A DNA stretch of 64,000 nt, taken from NCBI GenBank assembly GCA_963682025.1, contig OY821518.1:123714800-123778799 (forward strand), in the 5' to 3' direction. Below are positions 12,580-22,200 of the stretch, piece by piece. The position numbers were made by a program, and so were the translations under genes. Each line of letters starts with the position of its first letter. Within the stretch, counting starts at the first letter, position 1. Under the pieces are notes generated by a model, which saw only the letters and a program-made list of their open reading frames with translations, ran no database searches and had not been told where the DNA came from. This DNA is from Cordilura impudica (Eukaryota; Arthropoda; Insecta; Diptera; Scathophagidae).

Positions 12580-12750
12580 AACTAAGCAAATTGTATAATT
12601 TCCTTATAACCGTAGAATCTGAGAATGAATTTTCTTCAGCGGGATTAATCTACATGAATATAAGATCACGCCTTTCCAAAGACTTTTGGTATTGGAATCT
12701 CTGGTCTGTAATAACAAATTTTCTGAAAAAAAAACTTAAAGGTGCACTTT
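12580..12750 (+). pseudogene. hAT transposase remnant, C-terminal dimerisation domain
   Basis: The translation LITVESENEFSSAGLIY followed by RSRLS matches the hATC signature of hAT transposases, in which Ser-Glu, Phe-Ser-x-Ala-Gly and Arg-x-Arg-Leu are conserved. The catalytic DDE part is not recognisable upstream, although gene-like text occurs from about 12060. No terminal repeats or 8-bp duplications are visible. It is a short relic. Confidence 0.6.
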
Positions 12751-12754
12751 AGGT

Positions 12755-14005
12755 AGTTGAACCAAGTTTAAAGTCTCACTAGCCATAAAAGATTCACGCT
12801 CTTCATTCAAGGCTTGCATCCACTGCAACCTAGGATTATTATATTCTGCTTTTGGTAGTTCTTAGCTTCATCATAATTGGCTATTAAGGTACAACTTGTA
12901 ACATTCTGAAGCGGATTCTGCTTCCTTGAACGCAAATTGTTTCGACTATTTTCTGCTTCATTATCACTGTCCTAATCTATGTATATTTTGAGCAGCCTTT
13001 ATTTCCTCTGTAGACTAAATTTCTAATTTAATTTTCAGCTTCTCATATGTATAATGAAGTTTCGTGATATTTTTAAGTGTTTTTCGATAGATATCCAAAT
13101 GCGATAATATTTACATTCTTCTTCATATCAAATTAAAACACCTTTCTTGTACTTCGGTGCCAATTTTTTACGTTTTTCTTGTAGAACACCAACATATGCA
13201 TCTGAACCAAAAATATGAAATAATGAAGTATCGGGTGCTGTTCCAACCACAACTTTTATTTCAGCAGATCCTATCCTATCCTATTTTATGCAAATACGAC
13301 ACAATTAACAGCTTTTTCCCAGTAATAAAGATTAAGAATCTTAAGAATCTAGCTATTTATACTAAAGTTTTCCTGGTGCAAGTTTTTGGGGTATTTCTTT
13401 GAATTTACGTACAATATCACATACGTCGTTATTAACCCTGGAAGGTTACTCTTCATTTTAGTACATTAAAGTTACACTTCGTCGAATCGACGAACAATTT
13501 TTTTTTTAAATTTCTAGCTGAACGATTTTTAAAGTAAAAATAAAGAAAAATTTTTGTTAGTTCAACATTTTATTAAAAAATAAAGAAAAAAATAAAATAT
13601 AAAAATAAAAATTATTTTTCAGTCTCAAAATTCGTTACGAATTTGGCCCCTTTTTTTGGTTTATATGATAAAGAGTAAATGAGCTTCGTCCATTCGACGA
13701 ACAGTAACCGTCCATGGTTAAGGAATTCCGAACCATTGTCTGAACTTCATATTGTAACATTCAATCCTGTATCTGCTAGTCTGTTACCCACATTTGCAGC
13801 CCGAGAGACCATAGAGACCGCTTAAACATCAGGATCCAGATCACTGGAACAAGATATTTGGATGGTACTTCGGATTTGGCTTTAATGAAGTAAACATAAC
13901 GATAGCTTGAAGACTCTTCTCGCCAGACAGCCATAAAACGATATCCATCGAACGATGATATCTTTGCCTTGATGAGAAGGGTTCTTAACTCAAATTGAAA
14001 TTTGG
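12755..14005 (-). pseudogene. Copia-type pol remnant (integrase to RT start)
   Basis: Read on the minus strand, the 3' part (about 12840-12760) gives NPRLQWMQALNEERESFMAS, the conserved start of copia RT (W-x-A-M-x-E-E-x-x-S). The part at 13420-13090 resembles the integrase C-terminal region (YWEKAVNCVVF). The part from 14005 to 13722 resembles the integrase core (VYFIKAKSEVPSK, then SDNGSEF). Stops and frameshifts are frequent. A TTAA-flanked MITE interrupts the integrase directly after the DNGSEF motif. No LTR is recognised. Confidence 0.65.
13436..13717. mobile_element. piggyBac-like MITE, 282 bp, TTAA duplication
   Basis: The ends are inverted repeats CCCTGGAAGGTTACTCTTC and, on the other strand, CCATGGACGGTTACTGTTC, flanked on both sides by TTAA (13432-13435 and 13718-13721). 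TTAA target duplication is diagnostic of piggyBac transposition. There is no ORF. Deleting the element and one TTAA makes the surrounding copia integrase frame continuous, an internal empty-site test. Confidence 0.85.
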
Positions 14006-14009
14006 TCGT

Positions 14010-15305
14010 AAATGGATAGAGAAAATAAGCACAAGTGAAATTGAGGAATGGGTCGATTACAGCTATGCTTAGTTAGGTCACATACATATGTACTCGTATC
14101 AATTTTATAAATAAACGTAAAGACCGGGCAGCAGTTCCATATGACTAAAGCTGCTGATACAGAACTTTTTTTTGCTGTGACGATTAAAGAATATAAACAA
14201 CAGATTCAAACCAAATTTTATCACAACACATACTAATAATCTGGATCCAAAACTAAGTTAAGCCGATCTCATAGGAAATATTTTTGAGCATGCACCGCTT
14301 CGATATCGAATTTGTCTTCTAGTTTTTGTTGTAAGATATATCAGCACAAACTCACTAAAACTTCACTATAAAAACTCAAAGTCAAGTAGAAAATTTAGTA
14401 TAAAAGTACAATTTTAAAATTTTTTATATAAGAAAATTTTGGTAAATTTAATCATCTGTAAAAGTAAGTTATTGGACCTCTATTCAAACTTCATTTTTAA
14501 ATATTTGGCTTTCATAAGTTCAAAAAATAAATGATAAACCAAATACAAAAATATAAAAAAATATCAAAACAAAGTCATTTATGTGATTTTTTTAATAACA
14601 CTGAAACCAATTCGATCTCAATATTCAATTTAGCACAAGAGCAGAAAATATAATCAGCTATAAGATATTTCTCTTTTTTTAAATATAAAAATATCACATT
14701 TTCAGAATACTATCACCATATTTTGACCGTGTGTTAATGAGCTTTCACCTTTTACGAATTTAATATATATCATTAACAAGTTTATAAGAAAAACTCAATT
14801 AATAAGTTTTGTTTGTATTCAATTATTTTTTTTTTTTTTGATTCGCTGGTTTCAAATAGAATTTCACCACTATTTTTATACATAGGTACATACCTACAAA
14901 TTTCTATCACAAAGTTTTAACCTTGATTTAATAAATCACAATAAAACTAAATTTTGAAAAAGTTTATTTCCTATAATGGCGTCTGTATTTAAGTGTGAAC
15001 TACACTCAATGCTGTGGATGCATTATGTCATTATATATAAAATAAAATACGATTGAATAATTCAATTCGACAAACTTTACTGATAAGTTAAACAGCAGCA
15101 ACAAAAAAAGACTTGCCATTTAAACAAAAGTTATTTTTATAATGCGAAATACAATTATAATAAAAAAAAAAATATTTGCGAAAATAAATGCAATAACTCA
15201 ATTTGAAGTTTAACTACAATACAAGAACTAAACAAACATATACAGCAACAACAGAGAAGAGGAGATTTTAAATCAAATGAAATACACCCACTCAGGCTTT
15301 ATAAA
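14010..15305. other. AT-rich stretch, no gene seen
   Basis: Long A and T runs and no ORF with recognisable similarity. Confidence 0.6.
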
Positions 15306-15308
15306 CAT

Positions 15309-15361
15309 ACACTCACACACACACAGACACACACCCACACACCCACACACCCACTCCCACA
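15309..15361. repeat. (CA)n microsatellite, imperfect
   Basis: CACACACACACAGACACACA-type repeat with CCCACA variants over about 50 bases. Confidence 0.9.
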
Positions 15362-15445
15362 CAAAGAGACTTTTGTACATTATATCGTAAAAACAACAAA
15401 TGAAATGTAACCATTTGCTAAGGAAATGGTCGTATTGGTACACAA

Positions 15446-15757
15446 TAGGGCGGGTCGATTTAAAAATCGCCCAAGTGACAAGGAAAATCGTATTCAAGGA
15501 AACAAACTAAGAAACTTTGCCCGAGAAACCATACCTCTAAATCGAATTCTGATGTCCCGACTTTTGAGCTGTCTGTCTGTCTGTCTTTCTCACTTTGACC
15601 AATTTAAAGGGCCCCAATCGAGTCCAAATGCATGATCGACCCCCACTAACTATGGAGGGCCGACCCACCTATGACAGTGAGACACCCCTGGAACCCCCTG
15701 AGGGGTTCCCCGTACAAAAATTTCAAAAAATCACAATTTTTGCCACTCTACATGGAA
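15446..15757 (+). mobile_element. Second dispersed repeat family with (GTCT)n, copy 1
   Basis: The sequence from GGGCGGGTCGATTT through AAGTGACAAGGAAAATC, AACTTTGCCC and ACCATACCTCTAA to a CTGTCTGTCTGTCTG microsatellite is repeated in reverse at 21600-21775. The arrangement (short unique head, tetranucleotide repeat, body) resembles the DINE-like copies but the sequence differs. It abuts DINE copy D. Superfamily not determined. Confidence 0.65.
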
Positions 15758-15758
15758 A

Positions 15759-16556
15759 AACTAGTAAGAAATTTTAATCGGTCTAGACCGACTATACGAT
15801 AGCCTATACCAAGGCTTAGAGACCCTGTCTCTTCGGTCCAACTAATTAGATATATAAAATGGGCAGAAACCAAATTTGAGTGAACTTGTTATTAATTTTT
15901 TGTCTGCAGATATGAAAAACTTCATATCGGGTGCTATATTTATATGGGGACTAGGTCAATATATAGACCGATCCTGACCATATTTGGTTAAGTCACTTTT
16001 TGAAAAAATATATATAAACCAAATTTGAGAAAAATCTGTTCAATACGTTTGTTTTTTGATAGATTTAAGTGAAGATCGGGAAGCAGCTCTATATGGGGCC
16101 TTTGACGAAGATTTGTCACATAGGGGTTATTTTTGGACTACTTATTAGTGGATATAATAAACACATACACACCCAATTTGACTGAGATCTATATGATAAT
16201 TTGGATCTTATGGGAATTTATGTCGATTTCATAGGGGTCATTTGTATGGGGACTAGGTCTCGCCAAGGACCGAATTTCATCAATTCCAACAGCGTTCATC
16301 CTATGGTCGATAGAAGCTTACATACCAAATTTCATCAAAATATATTCATATTTGAAACCTGTAGTTTGATTACAAGCACACAGATTACAAGACACACAGA
16401 GGGACGGACGGACGGACGGACATCGCTAAAACGACTCATTAAGTGATTCTGAGTCTATCGGTATAATAAAAGATGGGTCTAGTTCAAATATGTTTTGTAG
16501 TTACAAACGGCAGCACAAAGTCATTATACCCAAACCACATGGTGGTATAGGGTATA
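15759..16556 (-). mobile_element. DINE-like element, copy D
   Basis: Minus-oriented copy running from CTAGTAAGAAATTTTAATCG, with the palindrome GGTCTAGACC, to GTGGTATAGGGTATA. The (GGAC)n microsatellite is at about 16403-16421. It is full length with several changes in the 3' hairpin arm. Confidence 0.8.
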
Positions 16557-16689
16557 AAAATGAATTTAACTTAGTAATAGAAAAGAAACGAAAAAAAATT
16601 ATTGTTTGAAGTCTTTTTTGCTTTCAAATCTCACCAATTTCGCACGCCTCTCTAATGTCGTCGCCATAACAGCCCTACATTTTCCGGTA

Positions 16690-17642
16690 TAACTCGTTTG
16701 GAAACGCTAGCTAGCAATTGAACGTGTCATTCCATTCCTTGTATGTGGGATGGAATTTTTGGATCATTAAAAGGTCGATCATCTTGATTTAAACATTCTT
16801 TTAATGTATCGTACGGAAAGCTTCGCATAAATGGTGGAACAAATACGTTATTTATATCATTCAAATTGATCATTTCCGTGTAAAATGTGCAATCGAAGTT
16901 TATATCTGGTTTTCTATAAACTCTAAGTTCCGTTGGGCCGCCAGGATCGGTTCGATAGCGTAGAATTTTCTTTATAGCACAGTCGCGCTTTTCTTTGCCA
17001 TCACCAAACAACATTGATGACAAGATATTTTCCGAATGCACATAATATGAATTATCTGTAATTACTTGATTGACAATTCAGCGTAAACGAGGATCTAGAA
17101 ATCGTGACCACCTAATGAACTTGAAAAATAAAGCACTACCGTACACGACAGAGCTGTAATAATTGATATTGAAGTACATTCGCACGTAACATTTAATTAT
17201 AAATTCAACCAGAATTCTTAAGTTCTCATCCAGATTTGCCGTTGTCACATATAATCGTAATAATGTAGCGGGCTTTACAATTTTCCCTGGTTTGATGTTA
17301 GCCAGATCCACCAAAACCACGCCGCTAGATATTGCATTGGCCATGCCGTATAAGTACTTCGAATCGGTGGAAAATTCAATTTTCTGAAAGCCGTCCACCA
17401 CCTGAAAATATATAATAATAAATAATTAAAAACGGTTGACAATTATAATAAATTAGTGATAGCAATAACTTACCGGAAGAGTTTCAGAAGTTTCGATTTG
17501 ACGGCTCAGTATTCCGGTTGCCGATCTTGGCCCAGTGCTGGTTGCTTTATCCAAAGCTTCAAACAAATGCCGAAACGGAAGTTCGTTGAAGTGTAGAAGG
17601 CAAACGAACCAATACAATGGTCTTTTTAATATCAATTCGAAT
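16690..17642 (-). pseudogene. Unnamed multi-exon gene, 3' half, interrupted by Transib-1a
   Basis: Going down from 17642 the frame gives LKRPLYWFVCLLHFNELPF and DKATSTGPRSATG, then a spliceable intron (17473-17402), then FSTDSKYLYGMANAISSGVV, LLRLYVTTANLDENL and a stop near 17078. A further segment (17041-16727) gives SENILSSMLFGDGKEKRDCA. I know this pattern from uncharacterised multi-copy arthropod proteins, but no function is established. A stop before SENIL and the loss of the usual C-terminal Cys-His-x-Gln-Ala text show decay. The upstream half lies beyond Transib-1a at 20489-21325. It could be a degenerate host gene or part of an unnamed mobile element. Confidence 0.6.
17402..17473 (-). 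other. Predicted 72-bp intron of the broken gene
   Basis: On the minus strand the 5' site is CCG|GTAAGTT and the 3' site is ATTTTCAG|G after a TA-rich tract. Splicing joins two open frames in phase. The size is typical of short fly introns. Confidence 0.7.
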
Positions 17643-17647
17643 CGTCA
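17643..17647 (+). repeat. Left target-site duplication of Transib-1a
   Basis: CGTCA at the left matches CGTCG at 20484-20488 with one change. Transib elements duplicate 5 bp with consensus CGNCG. Confidence 0.75.
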
Positions 17648-17682
17648 CACAGTGGACCATATTTTGAGAAGGCGGCCAAAAA
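17648..17682 (+). repeat. Left terminal inverted repeat of Transib-1a, RSS-like
   Basis: Heptamer CACAGTG, then a 21-bp spacer, then CCAAAAATA. The heptamer is identical to the recombination signal sequence heptamer of V(D)J recombination; the A-rich block shares 6 of 9 positions with the nonamer ACAAAAACC. Confidence 0.85.
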
Positions 17683-18189
17683 TAATTTTTTTTTGTTACC
17701 GATTTTAAAGTTATGTTATTCATTTGAAAGAAAATACTAGTAAACCTCGGGAGCCAAAAATTGCGACTCTATCTCAACTATATCGTAGCGAACAGGATCT
17801 TCGAAAATGGGCTTTCTCAGTATTTTGCTAAAATTAAAAGTTTCTTTGTAAATTTTTATTTCTGAATGACTGTAACTTTTTTGATTTAAAGATTTTGAAG
17901 TGAAATAAATTTTGTATAATTTTGTGGCTTCCATACTATTAACGTTAAAAATATAAAATCACTGAGTCATTCCGAAATTTAAAAAAAAAATTTTTTTAAA
18001 AAGTCAAAATTTTCCAAAAATCTCCTACTTAATAGAGCATAACTCCTGCCAGTCAAAAGCAGTCAGAAAAAATCTTGCACTCGTCTATAGTCCTAACCCT
18101 CTCCTATACTCCTATGCCCCATTATACACCCACCAGTTTCCGCCCGTGTGCACCAGAACAATTTTTCTGACCCAAGGTTAGATATTTTC

Positions 18190-18430
18190 TGCAAAATTTA
18201 TGAATACAAAAGTTGTCCACTATGTGGTTAGGATATATTAAGTTTGAGGTGATGTTTGTAACTGCCAAAAATATTGGACCTTTATCCCTCTTTTATTATA
18301 CGGATCGACTCAAAAACACTTTCTGAGTCGATTAAACGATGTCCGTCCGTCCGTCTGAGTGTTATGAATACAAAAGTTGATCGTACCGGTGCACCGCGGT
18401 GTATTTTTTTGCGTGTCGGTAGAGTTGTCA
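18190..18430 (+). mobile_element. Short DINE-like relic inside Transib-1a
   Basis: The text CCACTATGTGGTTAGGATAT, ACTGCCAAAAATATTGGACC and ATGTCCGTCCGTCCGTCTGA parallels the first 150 bp of the DINE copies. The same relic is at about 32140-32370 in Transib-1b, so it was present before the two copies split or it is part of the element. Confidence 0.6.
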
Positions 18431-18587
18431 GGAGTTGTTATATACTTATAAAAAAGGGTTGAGATATAATGTGCTTAATTGTTACAGGTAAATTTACACA
18501 GGTGTCTTTCAAAAACATTAATAGTCTGAATTAGAGTTATATAGTTTAAATACCTGACAAAATGGGAAACAATTTAAATAACAGGTA

Positions 18588-18808
18588 AATGGTAAAAAAA
18601 AAACTATTGCGACATAGCCCTTTAAGATATGAGCAGGTATGCTTCACCTTTTAAAAGGGGTTAGGGTGGGTTTTTTTTGCTTTTAAAAGTGGTAATAAAA
18701 GATAAAAATTTGTGAATGGTAAAAAAAAAACTATTGCGACATAAGATATTAGCAGGTATGCTTCACCTTTTAAAATGGGTTAGGGTGTGGGTTTTTTTAT
18801 GCTTTTAA
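18588..18808 (+). repeat. Tandem duplication of about 130 bp in Transib-1a
   Basis: AAAAAAACTATTGCGACATA, GCAGGTATGCTTCACCTTTT and TTAGGGTG occur twice in direct order (from 18592 and from about 18720). Copy 1b has a single unit at 32517-32610. Confidence 0.75.
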
Positions 18809-18846
18809 TAATGTTTCCACAATAATTATTCATTACAAGTTCTGCA

Positions 18847-19607
18847 ATGGCTAAGTACTGTTACAGAGATCTGGCAGATATTTATTTTCAACGAAATGAT
18901 GTAGACGATGTAATTTTGCACATAGTGAGCAACGACTTCTTTAAGAATTGTAACCTAGAAGACATTGAAATACACAAAGGAAAAATTACTAATTTTGCAT
19001 CGAATTTGAAAAGACGGGACATTGAATGCTCTCATAGCAAGGCAAAGATGTACAAACGTTACCAAGACTGGTTAATAAAGGAACTTATTTCTGAGAGTGC
19101 ATCTACAACTGCCAACAAAAGTGGAAAAAAGGGTCGACCAGCAAAACCAATTGACGGATGTAGTGAAAGATCGCGAAGGCGCAAGCAGGAGAATATCAAT
19201 GAAGACATTTCTCAAAGAATTATTAATGATTCATTTTTGCACCAAATTCAACCAACCCAAAATTAAAAAACAAAATTGAAATAATTGAAAAAATAGTAGA
19301 AGCGAGCCCAAGGCGCACAAAGCGGATTTTAAAAAGCATTCCTACACCAATTGAAGATAAGAAATTTACGCCGGAAGAAGCGTTCGCCCTATTTTTGGAT
19401 TTGAAATTGACCAAAAATCAATATAAAGAATTGCGGAAGCGAACCAATGAAAAGAATTGTGGGATTTTTCCAGAGTATCGAGATTTAGATTCTGCCAAAA
19501 AAGAAAGTTTAAAAACAAATTCAATAAAAATATGTACAGCTAGGCCTCGTAATCGCCCAACCAAAACAAGGGGAAAGAACATGAATCAGGTGTATATCAT
19601 GAATTAA
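18847..19607 (+). pseudogene. Transib-1a transposase, N-terminal region, frameshifted
   Basis: The ATG at 18847 opens 139 codons (MAKYCYRDLADIYF) with a basic stretch GKKGRPAKPIDGCSERSRRR. A slip in an A run near 19264 puts the continuation into another frame, with SPRRTKRIL, TPEEAFALFLDLKLTKNQY, ELRKRT and GIFPEYRDL. The same sequence of blocks (Gly-Arg-Pro, basic SERxxRR, LTKxQY, IxPxYxx) recurs in Transib-2 and in the family's pre-core region. Near 19510 an internal deletion jumps to text that in copy 1b lies about 740 bp further on, removing the catalytic Asp and zinc regions. Confidence 0.75.
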
Positions 19608-20055
19608 TAAGACGATTCACAATCATATTACAAGTTCTAGCATGCAGCAGAAAGATAAATGCAAAAAAATTTGGAGAGTACGCCAATAAATAGCTATACT
19701 TTATAATGAAAAATACTCTTGGAGATATATGCCATCCACAGTTCATAAAATTTTGTACCATGGGGAACAAATAATTCAAAACAATATGCTACCAATAGGA
19801 GATCTATCTGAAGAAGCGCAAGAAAAAAGGAACAAATACTACAGATTCTTTCGCGAGCACAACACAATGAAAATGTTCAGATGTTGTACTAATGAAGACC
19901 TTATCACTATTTTGTTGTGCACTTCAGATCCATATATGTCCAACATTCGTCAAAAATGGAAAACTACCTCTATTGAATTAGACGAAGAAGCAAAACAACT
20001 TCTAGAAGATGAAAATCAAGGCTATTTAGAAGAAATTTTTACTAAAATTGGTTGA
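19600..20055 (+). pseudogene. Transib-1a transposase, C-terminal catalytic-Glu domain
   Basis: From 19729 the frame gives MPSTVHKILYHGEQIIQ, LPIGDLSEEAQEKRNKYYRF, FREHNTMKMFR and TSDPYMS, ending at a TGA at about 20053. HKxLxHG, LPIGxLSEEAxExRNK and TSDP are hallmarks of the Transib C-terminus; the Glu before RNK corresponds, as I align it by eye, to the last catalytic acid of the RAG1 core (E962). Upstream of 19729 the frame is broken. Copy 1b lacks this domain entirely. Confidence 0.78.
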
Positions 20056-20448
20056 TTTAAATTCATTACACTAACAATAAGTTACACTTTTTTTTATATA
20101 GTTAAAAAATTTTCTTGATCTAAAAATTTAAATATTTTGTAAATTTACAATAAAAATTGTTATATTTCATTTTCTGAAAAAATTAACTTAAAAAATTGTT
20201 AAAAAGTATTAGTTGTAAAATTAACTGAAAAAATAAGACATTATATTAAAAAAAAAACCTTTTTTTACCTTTTAACACTTCACTTTTGTACTAAAATTCA
20301 ACTATAAATGAAAATGTATTTTAAACCCTCCGTAACTTTTTTTATTTCCGAGAATTACGTTTTATAGCAAAACTTAAAGGCTAGAGTCTCACCAACCAAA
20401 CAAAAAAAAACCGCATATCAAAATTCCAATCCAATCAAGGGTTATAGA

Positions 20449-20483
20449 TTTTTGACCGCCTTCTCGTCAAATGGTCCACTGTG
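20449..20483 (-). repeat. Right terminal inverted repeat of Transib-1a, RSS-like
   Basis: On the minus strand it begins CACAGTGGACCATTTGACGA. Heptamer CACAGTG, 21-bp spacer, then TCAAAAATC, which matches 7 of 9 positions of the RSS nonamer ACAAAAACC. The right duplication CGTCG follows at 20484-20488. Confidence 0.85.
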
Positions 20484-20488
20484 CGTCG

Positions 20489-21325
20489 TATAATTCCACC
20501 ATGTGGGCCAGTGTTTGCTGGCTCACCGTCAGTGTATATGTCAATTAATGCATCCCGTGATATATTTCTATCGTTGAAAAAATCATTTAATTTTGTTGTT
20601 TTGTATTCAGCGGTTTCATGTTCCAGTCTTACGTAACCAATCAATTCATAATTCGGTTCTCTCAAAATAAGAAGATGAGGTTCTTTTACCATCATAGTAT
20701 GATACTTCTCTCAATTTTATCTCTCTTTAAAGCATCATCTTTTCTGCCATCAAATGAAAACGCTAAAAAATTGGTATCATCTAACAGTTTGCGAAGCACT
20801 TCTTATCTGCATTTCTCTTTTTCTCTGCGAACTTTCGATTTATCCACGATGGGAAGTTTGCCATGCTTATGTTTCATTTTAAAATCTTGGAAAAGAGCGG
20901 TTCCCAATGCTGATGCTACTCTATCAGGCACACCAAATCTGTCACATATCAAGGCAAAGTAAAAACAATCGTATCTTTCTGTGTATTGTGAACTTTTGTT
21001 TCTATCCATATCTTCTTGAACCGATGGCGGTGCGTATTTTGAATCATTTGGCTCTTGGTATGTTGGCATTGATGATACAGACGTTGCTCCTTGCTCTTCA
21101 ATTTCCATCACAAATGCATCCACTGTTAGTCTTCTTTGATTGTGTTGATCGTGCATAAACTCTTTGAGGCGTTCTGGAACCAAGCCGCACGTACATGGAG
21201 CTGCCTTCAGATCGCATTTACATGTTCCAATGTAAAAAATTGTTTCCAGAGATTTTACTAACTCTGCAAAATTTGGGTTTTTCTTTTTGCTCTTGATTTG
21301 GGCTTGATATTTGTCAAGCAATCTA
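20489..21325 (-). pseudogene. Unnamed multi-exon gene, 5' half, interrupted by Transib-1a
   Basis: The frame from 21321 to 20803 (MLDKYQAQIKSKKKNP; Cys-rich GTCKCDLKAAPCTCGL; RYDCFYFALICDRFGVPDR; VDKSKVRREKEKCR) is followed in a second frame by DDTNFLAFSFDGRKDDA, VKEPHLLILREPNYELIGYV and DIYTDGEPANTGPHGGIIRR. The order and motifs match the same uncharacterised arthropod family as 16690-17642. The Transib entered just after GGIIRR. The start is cut by a dispersed repeat at about 21326, so the N-terminus is unknown. One frameshift lies near 20800. Confidence 0.6.
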
Positions 21326-21778
21326 TATCGACCAAGTTTCAGATTGAGTGGATGAGGGAAAATTCATTTTTAATCTCTCCGTGACTGTGCGTGACTAAGC
21401 ATGACTGTGCGTGACTATGTCAAAGTTAATTTTTTTTCACAGCCAGTGTATGGACCAAGTTTCTGATCGATCGGATGCGGGTTAATAACTTTTGGATCAC
21501 TCCGTGACTATGCGTGACTCTGCGTGACTACCCCAAATTTAATCTGTAGTCACAACAAGACTATGGGCCAAGTTTCAGATCAATTGCATGAGGGGGAATG
21601 AGGTTGCCTCATGGCAGACAGACAGACAGACAGGTTAAAAGTCGGTATATCAGAATTCGTTTTAGAGGTATGGTTCCTTGGGCAAAGTTTCTTATTTTAA
21701 TCCCTAGAATATGATTTTCCTTGTCACTTGAGCGTTTTTTTTGCCTCCCTACAAATCGAGCCGCCCTAGTACACAAGC
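21326..21778 (-). mobile_element. Second dispersed repeat family, copy 2, with 120-bp tandem units
   Basis: The distal part (21600-21775) is the reverse of the repeat at 15446. The proximal part has units of roughly 120 bp starting at CGACCAAGTTTCAGAT (21330), GGACCAAGTTTCTGAT and GGGCCAAGTTTCAGAT. Inside each unit a decamer CGTGACTGTG, CGTGACTAAG, CATGACTGTG repeats two to four times. A (CAGA)n microsatellite is at about 21617-21632. Confidence 0.65.
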
Positions 21779-22200
21779 AACAACATCAACTACGACTGCT
21801 CAAACAAAAAATACTATTAAAGAGTTACCGAAATAACAAACTGAGCTCTTAACGAAATGCAAATAAACTATATAATTAACGTGACCAGCTAATATGCTCA
21901 TGACTGATCCATTAACTGACTCTGTATAATTAGCACCTATATATGTCTTAATATGATGGTAATAACTAACATCGTATAAATTTTACATAAACACTGCTAC
22001 CCCTATTCTTAAAAAAATTAATTTTCCTGAATTAGCCAAATTCAGATCTCTCCTTGGACCATTCCCCTGTCATATTCTGTCTTCGGAAGGATCCCATTTA
22101 TATTCCTCAGAACTATAAACTAATCTCACCGAAGACAAATGGATTTTAGTTTTGCAAATATATATCCAGTCAAATTGACGCCAATTAAACAATAATAACT
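21779..22200. other. AT-rich stretch, no gene seen
   Basis: No ORF or repeat end recognised. Confidence 0.5.

Larger units (their letters stand above)
17648..20483 (+). mobile_element. Transib DNA transposon, copy 1a (RAG1-related family)
   Basis: Inverted terminal repeats of about 35 bp begin CACAGTGGACCAT on both sides and end in a GAGAAGGCGG plus A-rich block. The flanks are a 5-bp CGTCR duplication. Remnant coding text matches Transib transposase at its N- and C-terminal regions. Superfamily knowledge: Transib transposases share the catalytic core of RAG1 and use 5-bp CGNCG-type duplications. About 1 kb of coding sequence, including the central catalytic region, is missing compared with copy 1b. 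The element sits in the minus-strand broken gene, which becomes continuous when the element and one duplication are removed. A 240-bp DINE-like relic lies inside at 18190-18430 and is shared with copy 1b. Confidence 0.85.

Noticed and set aside
15273..15497. Open frame through the (CA)n microsatellite
   Set aside because: Translated dinucleotide repeat (Cys-Val runs); not coding.
17648..20483. Idea that the CACAGTG-ended elements are P or hAT elements
   Set aside because: Duplications are 5 bp (CGTCG/CGACG), not 8 bp, and the protein blocks (HKxLxHG, SEEAxExRNK, IDGKVxxALTGTKS) fit Transib.
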